Positions 20,020 through 31,248 are shown, counted from the stretch's first letter. The stretch is DNA of 64,000 nt from CAVWXT01 sp963759115 (GCA_963759115.1 CAVWXT010000001.1:868001-932000), one strand, 5' to 3'. Translations and numbers: made by a program. The notes: generated from the sequence alone by a model not told the origin.

Positions 20020-22400
20020 TCATGAGATCGTCTCCTGGATAGCCGCCGCGGCAGCGGCGGGGTGAGAGGACATTTCGATCAGCGTGGGTGGATCGAGGAT
20101 CAGGGAAACGCGGCCGTCGCCGAGGATGCTGGCCCCGGCGATGCCCGCCGACGTTGCGGTAGTTGTCGGCGATGGACTTGATGACCACGTCTTCTTCGCC
20201 GAGGACGCGGTCGCACGGCCAGGCCGAGTTGCCGGCTGCCCCTCGCCGATGATGACCAGCGTGAGGTCGTCCGATTCGCCGCCGCCGGCGCCGTCGCCGC
20301 GGCGGCCCCAGCTGGAAGACGGCGCCGAGGGTCAGGATGGCGACGACGCGGTCGCGGACGGAGGCCATCCCGTGCCCGTGCACCGTGTGTCATGTCGCGC
20401 CGGCCGACGTGGACGATCTCCACCACCGACTCCAGCGGGACGGCGAAGACGTCGCCGTCGATTTCGACCATCAGGCTGGGAAGGATGGCCAAGCGTCAAG
20501 GGCAGCTTGATGGTGAAGGTCGTGCCCCGGCCCGGCTCGCTGTCGACGTCGACCGTGCCGTTGAGTTCCTCGATCTTCGATCGTACGATGTCCATGCCGA
20601 CGCCGCGGCCCGAGACGTCGGTCACTTTCTCGGCGGTGCTCAGGCCCGGCAGCCAGATGAGCTGGTAGATCTGCTGCCGCGTCATCCGTTCGGCGTCGGC
20701 GGCCGACACGAGTCCTTTTTCGACGGCCTTGGCGCGGATGCGGTCGGCGTCCAGGCCCTTGCCGTCGTCGGAGACGCGGATGACGATGTTGCTGCCGCGA
20801 TGGAAGGCGTCCAGCGAGATCGTGCCTTGGCGCGGGCTTTCCCGCCGCCGTGCGGACCTCCGGCGATTCGATGCCGTGATCGGCGGCGTTGCGGATCAAG
20901 TGGATCATCGGGTCGCCCAGCTCGTCGATCATCCGCTTGTCGAGTTCGGTCTTCTCGCCGCTGATCGCCAGGCGGATGTCCTTGCCGTTGGCCCGCGTAA
21001 TGTCGCGGATCACGCGATGGAACCGGCTGAACAGCGGCCCGATCGGCAGCATCCGCATGTCCATGACGCTCTGCTGGATGCCGTCGCTGACGGAGTCGAG
21101 CAGATGAATGGTTTCGAAGAGGTCGTCGACGCAGGCCCGGGCCTCGGCCAGCGACTCCGCCTCGCGGTGTACCGTCTCGAGTTGGTCCTGCAGACGCCGT
21201 GCGGCATGGCGGAGACGCTCGGCTTCCGCGCGATCGTCCGTTCCGCCCCCGATCGCCGCGGCGCCGCCGGCCATCTTCTTCAGTTCCGCGGAGACGCGGT
21301 TGAGGATCTGGGCCGACTTCTCCCCGACGACGGTCTTCTTCAGCCTCTCGCCGATCTGCGCCACGCGGGCCTTGCCGATGGCCAACTGGCCGGCGAGATT
21401 CATCAGTCGATCCAGCCGCTCGATGTCCACGCGCAAGGTTTCGGCCGGTTTGACGCCAGGCTCGACCGCGGCGGCGATGCCCTGGGCGGGCGCCTTCAGA
21501 GCGAGTCTCTCGGCGTTCCAGCGGTTCGACCACCATCGCGTGGACGCCCGCGACGTGCAAGCAAACGCTGCACTTCTTCCGGCGACCTCTCGGTGGCAAT
21601 GCCGAAGCAAAGCGCGGCGATCTCATCGAGATTCTCGATGTCGGCCACCGGCGGATCGAAGTAGCGGATGTTGCCGAGATTTGACAGCTTGCTGCAGATC
21701 AACTGGGCCTTCAGACCGACCAACGGAAGATTGGGCTCGAAGACGATCCTGCCGACCAGGACGTTGTCGTGTTCCTGATCGTGCAGGGTGGCCGCGATGC
21801 GCTGCCGCAGATCCCGGTCGATGTCCGATCGCTCTTCCGAGTGTTCCGCTTTCGCCTCGGCGTCTTCTCCCTTCGGCGCCGCCGCGTCGCCCTGCGCACT
21901 CCTGCGAAGGGGCCGGAGTGGGCCCTGCCGACGCCTCGGCCGCGGCGGGCGGAACGTCGCCGCATGCGGATCGGGCGTCCAAGCAGCTGCTGGGCCAAGA
22001 TGTCGAAGTGGTCTTCCTCGAGCCGGCCGCTCCTTCAGCGCGTTGACGTACTGCCGCAGTCCGTCGGTGCATGCCAGCATGCCGTCGGCGATTTCCGGCG
22101 CCAGCGTGCGGCCGTCGTCGACGAGGATCTGCAACAGGTCTTCCATCAGGTGGGCGAGCTTGGCGACGCGGTTCAACCCGATCGAGGCCGCCGAGCCTTT
22201 GATGCGGTGCGCGGCGACGAACAGTTGCTCGATGCTTTCCCGTCCGCCGCCGGCTTCCAAGGCCAGCAGGGCTTCGGTCAGCTCGTCGAGCGTCTGCTGC
22301 GATTCGTCGATGAAGATCGAAAGGTATCGCGACGCGCTTTCCCGGTCGTCTTCCAGGTGCGGCAAACGTCGTCGCGGATCGTCGTTTCGGTGTTCGTCAT
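20020..22400 (-). CDS. cheA: Chemotaxis histidine kinase CheA
   Basis: About 790 residues when frames are joined. An Hpt domain (VAAHRIKGSAASIG) comes first, then a P2-like region, dimerisation and ATPase domains (MIHLIRNAADHGIESPE, GRGVGMDIVRSKIEELNGTV) and a C-terminal CheW-like domain (MVEIDGDVFAVPLESVVEIV). Frames break near 22362, 22030, 21900, 21560, 21530, 20850, 20690, 20490, 20385, 20290 and 20150, mostly by single extra G or C. The start MTNTETTIRDD at 22400 is the natural one; the stop overlaps a downstream ATG. It is transcribed between cheR and cheC. Confidence 0.88.
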
Positions 22401-22416
22401 GGCTAGCGGTGTCGGT

Positions 22417-23246
22417 TTAATGAGGTGGTTTGCGCAACAACCAGGATTCGATCCGCTGGAAGTCGCGGAGCAGGTCGGCCACGCCTTCGGCGGTGCCGGC
22501 GACCAACATGCCTCCCGGGCGAACCATCGCTCGCACGTTGGCAATCACCCGCTTCTTCGAGTGCCGGTCGAAGTAGATCAGCACATTCTTGAGAAACACG
22601 AGATCGAACGGCGTTTCGCGCAGCGGCTCCATCAGGTTGTGCTGCCGGAAGGCGAGCATGCCGGTCAGGATCGGCTTGGCCTGCCAGACGTCGGCGTCCT
22701 TTGCCTTGGTGAAAAAGCATCGCCGGTAGGCATCCGGGCACCAGCCGCATGGCCCGCTCGCCGAAGACGGCGGTCTTGGCCTGCTCGATGGCGCCCTTCG
22801 CCGATGTCCGTGCCCAGAATCTGGATCTTCCACTCGGCCGACGTCGGGCAGGCAGGCGGCGACGCAGCAGGCCGCGGTGAACGCCTCGTCGCCGGTGCTG
22901 CACGCCGCCGACCAGATCCGCAGGCGGGGCTGCCCTCCGCCGGCGCGCCGCCGCACGCGCGGGAAGATAGACGTTGCGGAACCAGTCCCACTGGGCCTGA
23001 TCGCGGAACAGGTAGGTCTCGTGCGTGGTGATCTCCTGGAGGAAGGCGTCCCACTCGGCGTCGCTGCGGCGGAAGCCTCTTGAGATGCTGGTAGTATTCC
23101 TCGAATCCTTGGATGCCGGTCGAGCGAAGCCGGCGTCGCAGACGGTTCGAGAGCAGCGCCTTCTTCTGCGGCGACACCCGAATTCCGGTCCGCGCGTAGA
23201 TCAACTCGGCATAGCGGGCCAACTGGGCGTCGCTCACCTGATCCAC
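22417..23246 (-). CDS. cheR: Chemoreceptor methyltransferase CheR
   Basis: About 275 residues. The N-terminal all-helical CheR domain is clear (AQLARYAELIYARTGIRVSP, LLSNRLRRRLRSTGIQGFEE). The SAM-binding domain is broken by indels near 23085, 22965, 22840, 22805 and 22735, but WSAACSTGDEAF and the C-terminal FDLVFLKNVLIYFDRHSKKR are unmistakable. The start at 23246 overlaps the end of cheB by 13 bp, indicating translational coupling. Confidence 0.87.
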
Positions 23247-24418
23247 GCGCGATTGAGGGGGCCGGCGATGTCGCGCTTTCCGTTAGGGTCATCATGCAGG
23301 TCCGTTACGAGGTGACAGCCGGGGATGCCAGGCGCCGCACTTGTCGCGCACACCACGTGGGCCGCTTCCGCCAGTCCAAATTGCTGATCCACGTTTCCTT
23401 CGACGTAGGCCGCCCGATTCATGCCATAGACGTCGGAACTCGCCTCGTCCTGGCCGAGGACGTAGCCGCCGGCGGCGCGGATGGCACGACAGCCCTCGAC
23501 GCCGTCGCGTCCCATTCCGGTCATAATGACGCCCAGGCAGTTCGGGCCGAAGACCTTGGCCGCGCTGGTCATCATCACGTCGACCGACGGCTTGTGCCCG
23601 CTGACCGACCGGTCCGTCGCGAATCACCGTCGTGACGAGCGTCCCCCGGCCGCCGCAGTTCGAGGTGCCTTCCGCCGGGCGCCAGCAGCACGCAATTGGG
23701 CTGCAGCCGATCGCCGTGAACGGCTTCGCGAACCGAAAGCGCCGAGATCGCGTCGAGCCGCCGGCCAGCGGCCCGGTGAACTGCGGCGGCATGTGCTGCA
23801 CGATGACGATCGGCGGCATGGGAGGCCGCAACGCCTCCAGCAGCCGGGTCAGGGCCGGCGGCCCGCCCGTCGAGATGCCCAGCGCCACGCATCGGTCGGC
23901 CAATTCGGCCGGACAATCGGCGGCCGCCGGTTTGGCGGCCGGCCGGCCTTGCGCCGGCTCGACGCGGGCAGCGCCGCGTCTTCGCCGCGCGGCCATCATG
24001 CGCCGCATGTCCATGCCGGCCGCGCTGCGAATCTTCTGAATCAATTCCTCCGCCAAACGCCGACATGTGCGCCATCCCGCGCTCGGGCTTGGCCACATAG
24101 TCGATCGCGCCGCGGTCCAAGCGCATCCAGCGTGACGGCGGCGCCGGCGACGTGTCAGCGAACTGACCATGATCACCGGCATCGGACTCGCGTCCAGCAT
24201 CGCGTCCAGGACGGCCAGGCCGTCCATGCTCGGGCATTTGCAGGTCGAGCGTGATCACGTCCGGGTGCAGCGCGGCGACTGGCAGCGAGCGCGTCGCGGC
24301 CGTTGCGGGCAATGCCGGCCACCGACATCCCCGGCGTCGCCGCGATCTGATCGCAGATGATCGCCCGCATCACGGCCGAGTCGTCGACGATCAACACGCG
24401 GATGTTGTCTGGGTCCAT
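23234..24418 (-). CDS. cheB: Chemotaxis methylesterase/deamidase CheB
   Basis: About 395 residues. The receiver domain starts MDPDNIRVLIVDDSAVMRAI at 24418. The methylesterase domain has the catalytic Ser (ALGISTGGP), His (VIVQHMPPQFT) and Asp (VIMTGMGRDGVEG). Indels interrupt it near 24290, 24225, 24150, 24055, 23685 and 23615. It removes methyl groups from receptors when phosphorylated by CheA. A family-B REP palindrome separates it from cheW. Confidence 0.88.
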
Positions 24419-24457
24419 GCTCGGCGCCGCTCCTTTCACAGCGGACGTTCGGCGGCC

Positions 24458-24488
24458 GTTGGGGTGGCAGTTGAACTGCCACCCCAAC
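24458..24488. repeat. REP-like palindrome, family B
   Basis: 31-bp perfect inverted repeat GTTGGGGTGGCAGTT/AACTGCCACCCCAAC, located between cheW and cheB inside the chemotaxis operon. It could partly attenuate transcription or protect upstream mRNA. Confidence 0.85.
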
Positions 24489-24508
24489 GGCGCTCTGTGG
24501 AGTTCACC

Positions 24509-25023
24509 TCAGTCGCCCGTCACCGCGCTCTTGATGGCGGCATCTCTTCCTCGCCGAAGATCTTGTCGATGTCCAGGAGGATCAGCAGCCGGTTGTCGAG
24601 CTTCACCAGGCCGCTGAGGTAGTCGCGGCCCAGGCCGGCGACCGTGGGCGGAGGCGGCGCAATCTGCTCGTGCTTCACCCGCAGCACTTCGCTCACCGCG
24701 TCGACCACGATCCCGATCGTCTTGCCGCACGCCTGGAGCACCATGATCCGGCTCTCGTCGGAAAGCTCGCCCTCGGGCAGGCCGAAGCGGACGCGGAGGT
24801 CGATCACCGGGATCACCGTGCTGCGGAGGTTGATCAAGCCCTTGAGGAAGTGCGGCGTCTCGGGAATCCGCGTGATGTCCGTAATCAGGATGATCTCGCG
24901 GACCTTCGTGATCTCGATGCCGTACAACTCCTTGCCCAGCGTGAAGCTGACCAATTGCATCGTTCCGTGGACTTCGGAGAACGTGTTCTCCACGCCCCGC
25001 GATTCGAGTGTGGCGGTTGCCAT
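24509..25023 (-). CDS. cheW: Chemotaxis coupling protein CheW
   Basis: About 171 residues. A short N-terminal extension is followed by the canonical fold: LVSFTLGKELYGIEITKVRE, then GLINLRSTVIPVIDLRVRFG, and DYLSGLVKLDNRLLILLDID. It links receptors to CheA. One missing G near 24535 shifts the last residues; joining frames gives an end at 24509. The gene follows the MCP gene by about 100 bp. Confidence 0.92.
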
Positions 25024-25125
25024 CGTATGTCTCCTTGAAAGGTGATGTCGGTTTGAGTTGGGAAAAGGGGCGGCAGTGCCCCGACTGCCGCCCCCGAGCC
25101 ACCAGGTGCACGCTGCTCCTACGAA

Positions 25126-27194
25126 TTACCTCCGCGCGGCAACCAGCCTCTCGTGCGAGGCGCCGCTGGCCCCGACGCGGAACTGGCCCACCAGGTCGCG
25201 GAGCGCCGCGGCCTGGGCGCCGAGCTCCTCGCTGCTGGCGGCCATCTCCTCGCTTCCGGCCGCGGTCTGCTCCGTCACCTGGGCGAACGCCTTGGATCGC
25301 CTTGGAGACTTCCTCGGTGTTGGCGGCCTGCTGCACGGTGGCCGCGGCAATCTCGGCGATCTTCGCCGCGGTTTCCTCGGCGGCCTTGATGATCTGCTTC
25401 AGCGATTCGCCGGTCTGGGCGCTCGAGCTGCGCCCCCTCTTCCACCCGCTGCGTCGATTCCTTGATCAGCGAGGAGATCTCGCGGGCGGCCTGGTTCGAC
25501 CGCTCGGCCAGCTTCCGCACCTCGTCGGCCACCACGGCGAAGCCCATGCCGTGCTCGCCGGCCCGGGCCGCCTCGATGGCCGCGTTCAGGGCCAGCAGGT
25601 TCGTCTGGCTGGCGATCTCCGAGATCACCTGGATGATCTCGCTGATCTGCTGCGAGCTGGTGCGAATCTGCTCCATCGATTCGATCGACTTCTGCACGGC
25701 CTTGCCGCCCTCCTCGGCCAGTTGGTTGGCCTTCGTCGGCCACCTTGGTCGACTCGTTGGCGTTGTCCTTGACCGCGCTGACGGAGCGGGCCAGTTCCTC
25801 GGTCGAGGCCGTCATCTCCTCGCACGCTGGCGCTCTGCGTCTGGGCGCCTTGGGCGAGGGTCTGGGCGCTCTCGGCGATGGTCCGCGAGCCCTCGGCGAA
25901 CTGGCCGGCGCTCTCGGTGATCTGCTCGATCGCCGCCCGCATGTTGGTGATCACGAGGTTCACGTTGTCGCGGAGGACGCCGTAGGCGCCGGGGTACTCC
26001 GTGATCGACGGCTGCCGTGAAGTCCTTGTCGCGCCATCCGTTGCAGCGCCTGGCGATGTCCTGCGACGGGACCGACGAAGCCTTCGAGCGTTTGTTCATC
26101 CCGCGGATGATCTCGCGGATACTCGCCCTGGTAGCGTGCTGTCGTCGGCCGCGACGTCCAGCTCGCCATCCACGGCCGCCTTGGACAAGCGTCTTCGCCT
26201 CGCCGATCAGGCCGTTGACGCGTCGATGCACTGGTTGAGGTTGTTCTTGATTTCGTTGAAGTCGCCGCTGGTAGGTGTCGGTGATCTTCGGCGGGATGTC
26301 GCCCTTGGAGATCCGGTCGACGTATTCGGCGGCCACGTTCAACGGGCCGACCACGGCGTCGAGCGTCGCGTTGACGCCCTCGACGATGGGGCGGAACTCA
26401 AGGCTCACCAACTCCGGGTTGCCGCGAGTTTGGAGCCTGCCGCCGACGGCCGCCTCGGTCAGGCGATTCGCCTCGCCGATCAGCGCCGTGAGCACCTTGG
26501 CAATGCTCTTGGCAAGGACTATGCCCAGAATCAGCATCAGCACCGCGCCCAGGCCGATGGCAGAGAGCATGGTTGCGACCGAGTAGGCAGTGTCGCTTGC
26601 GGTTTGTTTGACCTCCTCGTCGCTATACTTGACGTTGAGCTTGATGACCTCGTCCAATTTCTCCGCGCTCTTGATGAACGCCTGGCGTACCGGCTCGGCG
26701 GCTGCAAATACCTCGTCGTCGAGCTTCAGGACCTTGGGGTCGTCGAGCTTCAGTCCCGACCTCACTAAATCGTCCTTTTCGCGCGAGAGCGCGACGATCT
26801 TCTCCTGCTTTTTGCACCAGTCGTCCCAGAGGCCCACGAACTCCTTCCACACCACCGCTTCTTCCCCCTGCTGCGTCAGCGGTTCGTACATCTTACGCCC
26901 CATGTCGGCCATCTTCATGCCGTCCTCGATTCGCTTGTACTGGGTTTCGCGGACATCCTTGTCCATCATTCGGCGCTCGGTGAGGCCTCGATCGGCGAAG
27001 CTCACGTTAAGTTGCCCCTTGGCCATCAGGTTCAGCCCGCGGACGCTCGGCAGATAGTTCGTACCTATTTCGTTTGCGTGGAAAGCGACTTTGCCGATCC
27101 CACGATAGCCAATCGTCCCGACCACCACCGTAATGGCGATGGCGATCGCGAACCCGGCCAGAATCTTCGTACCCGTCTTCATCTTGGCGAACAT
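25126..27194 (-). CDS. Methyl-accepting chemotaxis protein
   Basis: About 690 residues. TM1 (ILAGFAIAIAITVVVGTIGY), a periplasmic four-helix-bundle sensor (~35-205), TM2 (LSAIGLGAVLMLILGIVLA), HAMP-like repeats, and a signalling domain with the hairpin near ISEIASQTNLLALNAAIEAA. The C-terminal region ends GASHERLVAARR. Frames break near 26275, 26185, 26090, 25990, 25820, 25735, 25425 and 25295. Lying first after cheR-like, it is probably the cognate receptor of this array. The ligand is unknown. Confidence 0.88.
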
Positions 27195-27247
27195 AGCGAC
27201 TCTCCCCTTGGGTTAGAACGATGGAAACTTGTGTGTCCTCTTCCGTC

Positions 27248-27272
27248 GGAGTGGCAGTTCATCTGCCGCCCC
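27248..27272. repeat. REP-like palindrome, family B (degenerate)
   Basis: 25-bp inverted repeat related to the units at 10456 and 24458, with mismatches between arms. It lies between the cheR-like gene and the MCP gene. Confidence 0.65.
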
Positions 27273-27283
27273 AACAACAGTTC

Positions 27284-27970
27284 TCACGATCTCTCCACAC
27301 TCCGAAACTCCTGAGTCGCATAGGCTCCTGCCAAATGCGGTCTGTCGATGTGCTTGCGGATATTTTCCGGCGCGTCCAGCCGCCGGAAAACCTGCGCATA
27401 GCCGGCGATCGGGTCGAAGAGCGAGCCGAGGCTCTCCGGCATCTTCTGGGTATGCTCCGTGGCCAACAGCCCTCCCGGACGGAGCGCGCGATGGAACATG
27501 CGGAACACCTGGCAACGCTGGGCCTCGTCGAAATGGAGCAAGACGTTCTTGCAGACGATGAGGCTGAAACCCTCGCGCGGCGGCGTCAGGCTAAGCAGGT
27601 CGTGCTCGGCAAACGACACCTTCGCGCGGATTTCCTCGATCACCTGCACGTGGCCCGGCTCATCGGCCGGCTGGAAGTAGCGGTCCCGAATCGGCGCCGG
27701 AATCCGCTTCACTTCCTGTTCGGCATAGATTCCGGCGGCGATGTGCGGGCCAAATTGGGCGTCCACGTCGGTAGCGTGAATCCGCACGTTGCGGAAGACG
27801 TAGTCCGACATGCGTTCCCGCAACAACATGGCCAGCGTGTACGGCTCGGGCCCGTGTGCGCATCCGGCGTCCCAGATGCGGATGAAAGCCTGGCCGCACA
27901 GCGCCGGCAGGGCCTGCTCGATGAGCAACTCCAGCGTTTGCGCGTCGCGGAAGAAGAAGGTAAATGCCAT
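27284..27970 (-). CDS. CheR-like methyltransferase lacking the N-terminal domain
   Basis: 228 residues, uninterrupted. It begins within the CheR core (MAFTFFFRDAQTLELL), so the usual ~70-residue N-terminal CheR domain is absent. SAM-binding signature IWDAGCAHGPEPYTLAMLL, then IHATDVDAQF and LIVCKNVLLHFDEAQR. In-frame sequence upstream to 28141 does not resemble the missing domain. It is the first gene of the chemotaxis operon and the second methyltransferase of the set. It could methylate the adjacent receptor or have another target. Confidence 0.82.
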   Translation of the reverse strand: MAFTFFFRDAQTLELLIEQALPALCGQAFIRIWDAGCAHGPEPYTLAMLLRERMSDYVFRNVRIHATDVDAQFGPHIAAGIYAEQEVKRIPAPIRDRYFQPADEPGHVQVIEEIRAKVSFAEHDLLSLTPPREGFSLIVCKNVLLHFDEAQRCQVFRMFHRALRPGGLLATEHTQKMPESLGSLFDPIAGYAQVFRRLDAPENIRKHIDRPHLAGAYATQEFRSVERS

Positions 27971-28325
27971 GCTGCCCGCTTGCCGTGCCTGAGGTGTAGG
28001 TCCGATGGAACGTTGAAGGTCGCTAACACATCGCTCACGCATACCATCAACTGATAGGTTGCGTTTTTCGCACAGGCAATGCGCGTAGGCGAATTTTCTG
28101 ATTCCGCTCCCCAAGAAAGAACCACGAACGGAATCGGGCAAGGAACAAGATCGTTGAAATTACCCGTCTTGCCCGCTATATCTCGTTCCACCCATATAAT
28201 CGCGAGAAGCCGATGGGACGCGCTTCTCTCAAACCGGGCGAGAAAACGGCGAACGAGACGCCGCTCAAACGAGAGGCCGTCCACCAAGAGAGGACTTCGC
28301 AGGGTGCCTGGCATCCGAGCGTAAC

Positions 28326-28439
28326 CGTTCACGGGTCGCGAACCGTAGAAGCGGCATCTTGCCGCTTCCTGCCGCGGTGCGAGATTGTCGCGCTACCGAA
28401 CAACGCGGCAAGATGCCGCGTCTACATGGCCCGTGAACG
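28326..28439. repeat. Nested palindromic intergenic element, family C
   Basis: Outer arms CGTTCACGGG (28326-28335) and CCCGTGAACG (28430-28439) enclose perfect 15-bp arms GCGGCATCTTGCCGC (28351-28365) and its complement (28405-28419). The element fills the end of the 494-bp gap 27971-28464; the remainder of that gap holds no recognised gene. Confidence 0.8.
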
Positions 28440-28464
28440 CTTACCATCCGAGCCGGCCAAAACC

Positions 28465-28961
28465 CTACCACCCCACGTACCGGTGCATCAAGAGCAGTTG
28501 GTACCCGATCAAGATCGCATACAGGACGACGATCGCCGGAATCAGGTAGCCCACCCGGAAACGCGTGCCGAACAGGTAGAAGTTCTTGAGAATCAGCAGC
28601 AAGGGCAGGCCGGCCACCGTCAGCGCGTACTTGCCGAGCACGAAGGCCAGGATGCCGTGGTCCAAGAGCCGATCCATCAACGGGTTGATTTCCGTCGCCC
28701 CCGCCTCGATCAGTTGAATCGTCAGGATGGCATCGACGATCGAGGCCATCAAGAGCATGAGCACGAAGGTGAACATGGCCGGCGAGAAGCGGTCGACGAA
28801 ATACCGCCGCCGATGCTCGCCGGCGCGACGATTGGCCATGCGATATCCGGCCGGCGGAAATGCGCCCAGGCGCTGGTGGGCTGTTGACGCCGGTCTGATT
28901 GGGTACGTTTGTCGATGTCGGATGTGGCGGGCACACTTAGATTCGAGGCATTGTCGTTCAT
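28465..28961 (-). CDS. DUF5658 family membrane protein
   Basis: About 165 residues with three or four membrane helices. The soluble start MNDNASNLSVPATSDIDKRT with a basic DRRQ stretch is in one frame (from 28961) and the membrane part (FTFVLMLLMASIVDAILTIQ, ATEINPLMDRLLDHG, LPLLLILKNFYLF) in another, with one break near 28850. The DxxLTxxxI...GATExNPLM pattern is typical of DUF5658. Function unknown. It follows the pseudopilin genes in the same direction. Confidence 0.75.
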
Positions 28962-28999
28962 TGGGTGCTCATAACGATGACTTACGCGAATGGCAAGAG

Positions 29000-29474
29000 C
29001 TATATTGGTCCACCATTACCAAAATCATTGATGTTCAAAAGCGTGTAGGTTTCATCAGACGGCTTTTGAGGGAGCTTCGTGACGGTAACCGTGTAAACGT
29101 GATTGGTGCTGTCTATACACCGAAACGTCAACTGATAATAGCACGTTTGCGTTGCCTCAGGATACTTTGTCTTATCCGTCTCTGGGTATTTGATTCTCAG
29201 GTTCTGCATGACCGGAACGGTCTCGACGCAGTAACATGGTTTCGAAGTGTAGGTTGTGATGGGAGGCGGGCCAACCTCCAGCGCGCATGGCCTCGGCGAG
29301 GGCCATGATTGCGCCTTGGTCTTGGCTCATTTGATTGCTGCGGACGGAGAACGTGCGTATGGTCGACGCCAAATGGCGCCATGCCAAGCCCATAAGGGTA
29401 ACGAAGAACACGCAGAACACGGCCACCAGGATCAGTGCGTAGCCGCGGCGGTTCGGTACTCGTCGAGTCTTCAT
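29000..29474 (-). CDS. PilX-like minor pilin component
   Basis: About 157 residues. N-terminal basic RRGYALILVAVFCVFFVTLM is a hydrophobic, prepilin-like leader with helix but no clear G|FTL site, as in PilX-like proteins. The C-terminal half (NLRIKYPETDKTKYPEATQT) is in a second frame, break near 29265. Its start overlaps the stop of the preceding pseudopilin gene (ATGA-type). It probably helps initiate pilus assembly. Confidence 0.65.
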
Positions 29475-30076
29475 GTGCTTGGTTTGTTCACAACAAGAAC
29501 ACAGGTTCGCTTGACGATGAACTGCGTACGTGCGTCGCTTGCCGTAGGATCAGAAGGGCGGTAATTGCAACTGAAATCGACCGTGATCGTCAACGTGCTG
29601 CCGTCGGAACTCCAGCTTGCTTGAAAGCCGTCCACGTTTCTGGCCACCGTGAACTGTGCGTCCGGGTTCTTGCCCGCGGCGTGATAAATCCGGACCAGAT
29701 TATTGCGTTTCCACAAGTCTGAGTTCGACGTATCGAGCTGATAGGTGATTGTGTCAGTGTTGTCGAGTTTCCATTTAATGCTGCTCGACGGGGTCGTGTC
29801 CGTCGGCGCAATAAATGTGCTTGCGTCAATAGGAAACGTCGTCGTCGCAGTCTGTCCCTTGGAGTTCACCACGCATCCGCCGAGGTCGCGACTGAGCGAC
29901 GCGGCGACAAAGTCCATTTCCTGGGCTAGTTGAACGCGCGCAATCAGGTCAACGGTGGCCTTGCCGAGGCTGTTCCAACCTAACAACCCGAATGCTGCCA
30001 GAAATGCCATCAGCCCGGCGACAACCGACATCTCGATTATCGTAAAGCCCGAGCGGCGGTTCTTGGCGGAAAGCAT
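29471..30076 (-). CDS. Minor pseudopilin, GspJ/PilW-like
   Basis: 201 residues. Prepilin peptidase site RRSGFTIIEMSVVAGLMAFL with Glu at +5 and a hydrophobic helix, then a beta-rich domain. The start MLSAKNRRSG is preferred over the upstream extension because it puts the processing site at the usual distance. It lies between PilV-like and PilX-like genes, the standard order of minor pilins. Confidence 0.8.
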   Translation of the reverse strand: MLSAKNRRSGFTIIEMSVVAGLMAFLAAFGLLGWNSLGKATVDLIARVQLAQEMDFVAASLSRDLGGCVVNSKGQTATTTFPIDASTFIAPTDTTPSSSIKWKLDNTDTITYQLDTSNSDLWKRNNLVRIYHAAGKNPDAQFTVARNVDGFQASWSSDGSTLTITVDFSCNYRPSDPTASDARTQFIVKRTCVLVVNKPST

Positions 30077-30078
30077 GG

Positions 30079-31248
30079 CTATTGATTTGTAACGGTTACG
30101 GTTGCCGTGACTTGTTGACAACTAGGCGACCACGACCACACCAGCGGAGACGAACGTTTAATCGTGTTGGGCTTGGCTACAAGCGTCATGCCATCGGCGG
30201 TTATGAATCCCGAGGTCGCTGGGACTTGGATTTGCACTTTGATTGTGTCACCGTTGTAGATTTGTACCAAGTGGCCGTTGGCATCGGTCGTCGTCGTGTA
30301 GTTATCAGTGACGTCTCGTTTGGGAATGTATACCATGGTTGGAGTGATGGAACTCGCAATCCAACTAATGGGAGTCCAATTCACGGAATTGTCGTCGGTA
30401 CGGCCGCTCGGCGGCGCGGTCTGATCTACTCCGGCCAAAACCGTGGAAGTAATTACCGAGTCAACGCCGTTCAACATCCGATAGGCTACATTGTTTATCG
30501 CCACATCGTTGGGGGGATCGGGCTTTGGTAGGGCGTAGACGTATGGGTCAGGCCAAATGGCCCAGACCTCATACCAGCCTGGTGGAACATTTTTGAACGT
30601 CCATGTGGCGGCCCAAGATGCCGTTCCCGTCGATGGAAGTCGTTGGCTGGTGTTTCGATAACCGCCCGTAGTCGGCCCGGGGACCCAATTTGCGCCGCTG
30701 CTTGCCGCGTAATACCCGAAAGACGGATCAGCGGTACTGATTATGGAGTCATCGGCAATCAAAGTCGGCGAGGTGGGAGCAGTGCAGGGAAACGGCCGCA
30801 AATAGGGCTTGTGTATGCCACCGGTGGTCGGGTCATTCGTCAATTGGGTAGGATCATCAGGAACGAGCGAAGCGGCGGCGCCTAGTTTCCACATCCAAGG
30901 ATCACTGGCGGGGACAAGATGCCATTGATCGGGATACGAATATCGGTTGGTCGTACTGCTTGGTAGTTTGCGATAGTCCCCAATCGTGCTATCCGTATCA
31001 CGAAGCGTCGGGTCTAATTTGTTAATCCATGTTATTTTTCCCTCGGGGTCACGTTTTATTTTTCCCTCGGAGTCACGATCATAATCCCAGCGTCTACACT
31101 GCGGACTGCATTTTTCCAATCGCTGCACTTGCCGCGAATACTCCACAAGAATCGGAAACAATCCGCTGAGAGCGATTCCGAAAAGGGCCATGGCCACCAC
31201 GTATTCGAGCATTGAAAATCCACGCGGCGGCATCCGATGATCGAACAT
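30079..31248 (-). CDS. Large minor pseudopilin, GspI/PilV-like, with golvesin-like insert
   Basis: 389 residues, about twice the usual size. Prepilin leader MPPRGFSMLEYVVAMALFGI. Residues ~165-235 (FGYYAASSGANWVPGPTTGG ... WTFKNVPPGWYEVWAIWPD) resemble the golvesin/Xly carbohydrate-binding-like fold of secreted enzymes; the match is by eye. Start ATG 31248 (MFDHRMPP). Neighbouring genes encode the other minor pilins. The added domain could make the pilus tip adhesive. Confidence 0.75.
   Translation of the reverse strand: MFDHRMPPRGFSMLEYVVAMALFGIALSGLFPILVEYSRQVQRLEKCSPQCRRWDYDRDSEGKIKRDPEGKITWINKLDPTLRDTDSTIGDYRKLPSSTTNRYSYPDQWHLVPASDPWMWKLGAAASLVPDDPTQLTNDPTTGGIHKPYLRPFPCTAPTSPTLIADDSIISTADPSFGYYAASSGANWVPGPTTGGYRNTSQRLPSTGTASWAATWTFKNVPPGWYEVWAIWPDPYVYALPKPDPPNDVAINNVAYRMLNGVDSVITSTVLAGVDQTAPPSGRTDDNSVNWTPISWIASSITPTMVYIPKRDVTDNYTTTTDANGHLVQIYNGDTIKVQIQVPATSGFITADGMTLVAKPNTIKRSSPLVWSWSPSCQQVTATVTVTNQ

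Noticed and set aside
18463..27970. Flagellar-linked chemotaxis operon
   Set aside because: No flagellar gene is present in the window; linkage is to pilus genes instead, so no flagellar role is claimed.
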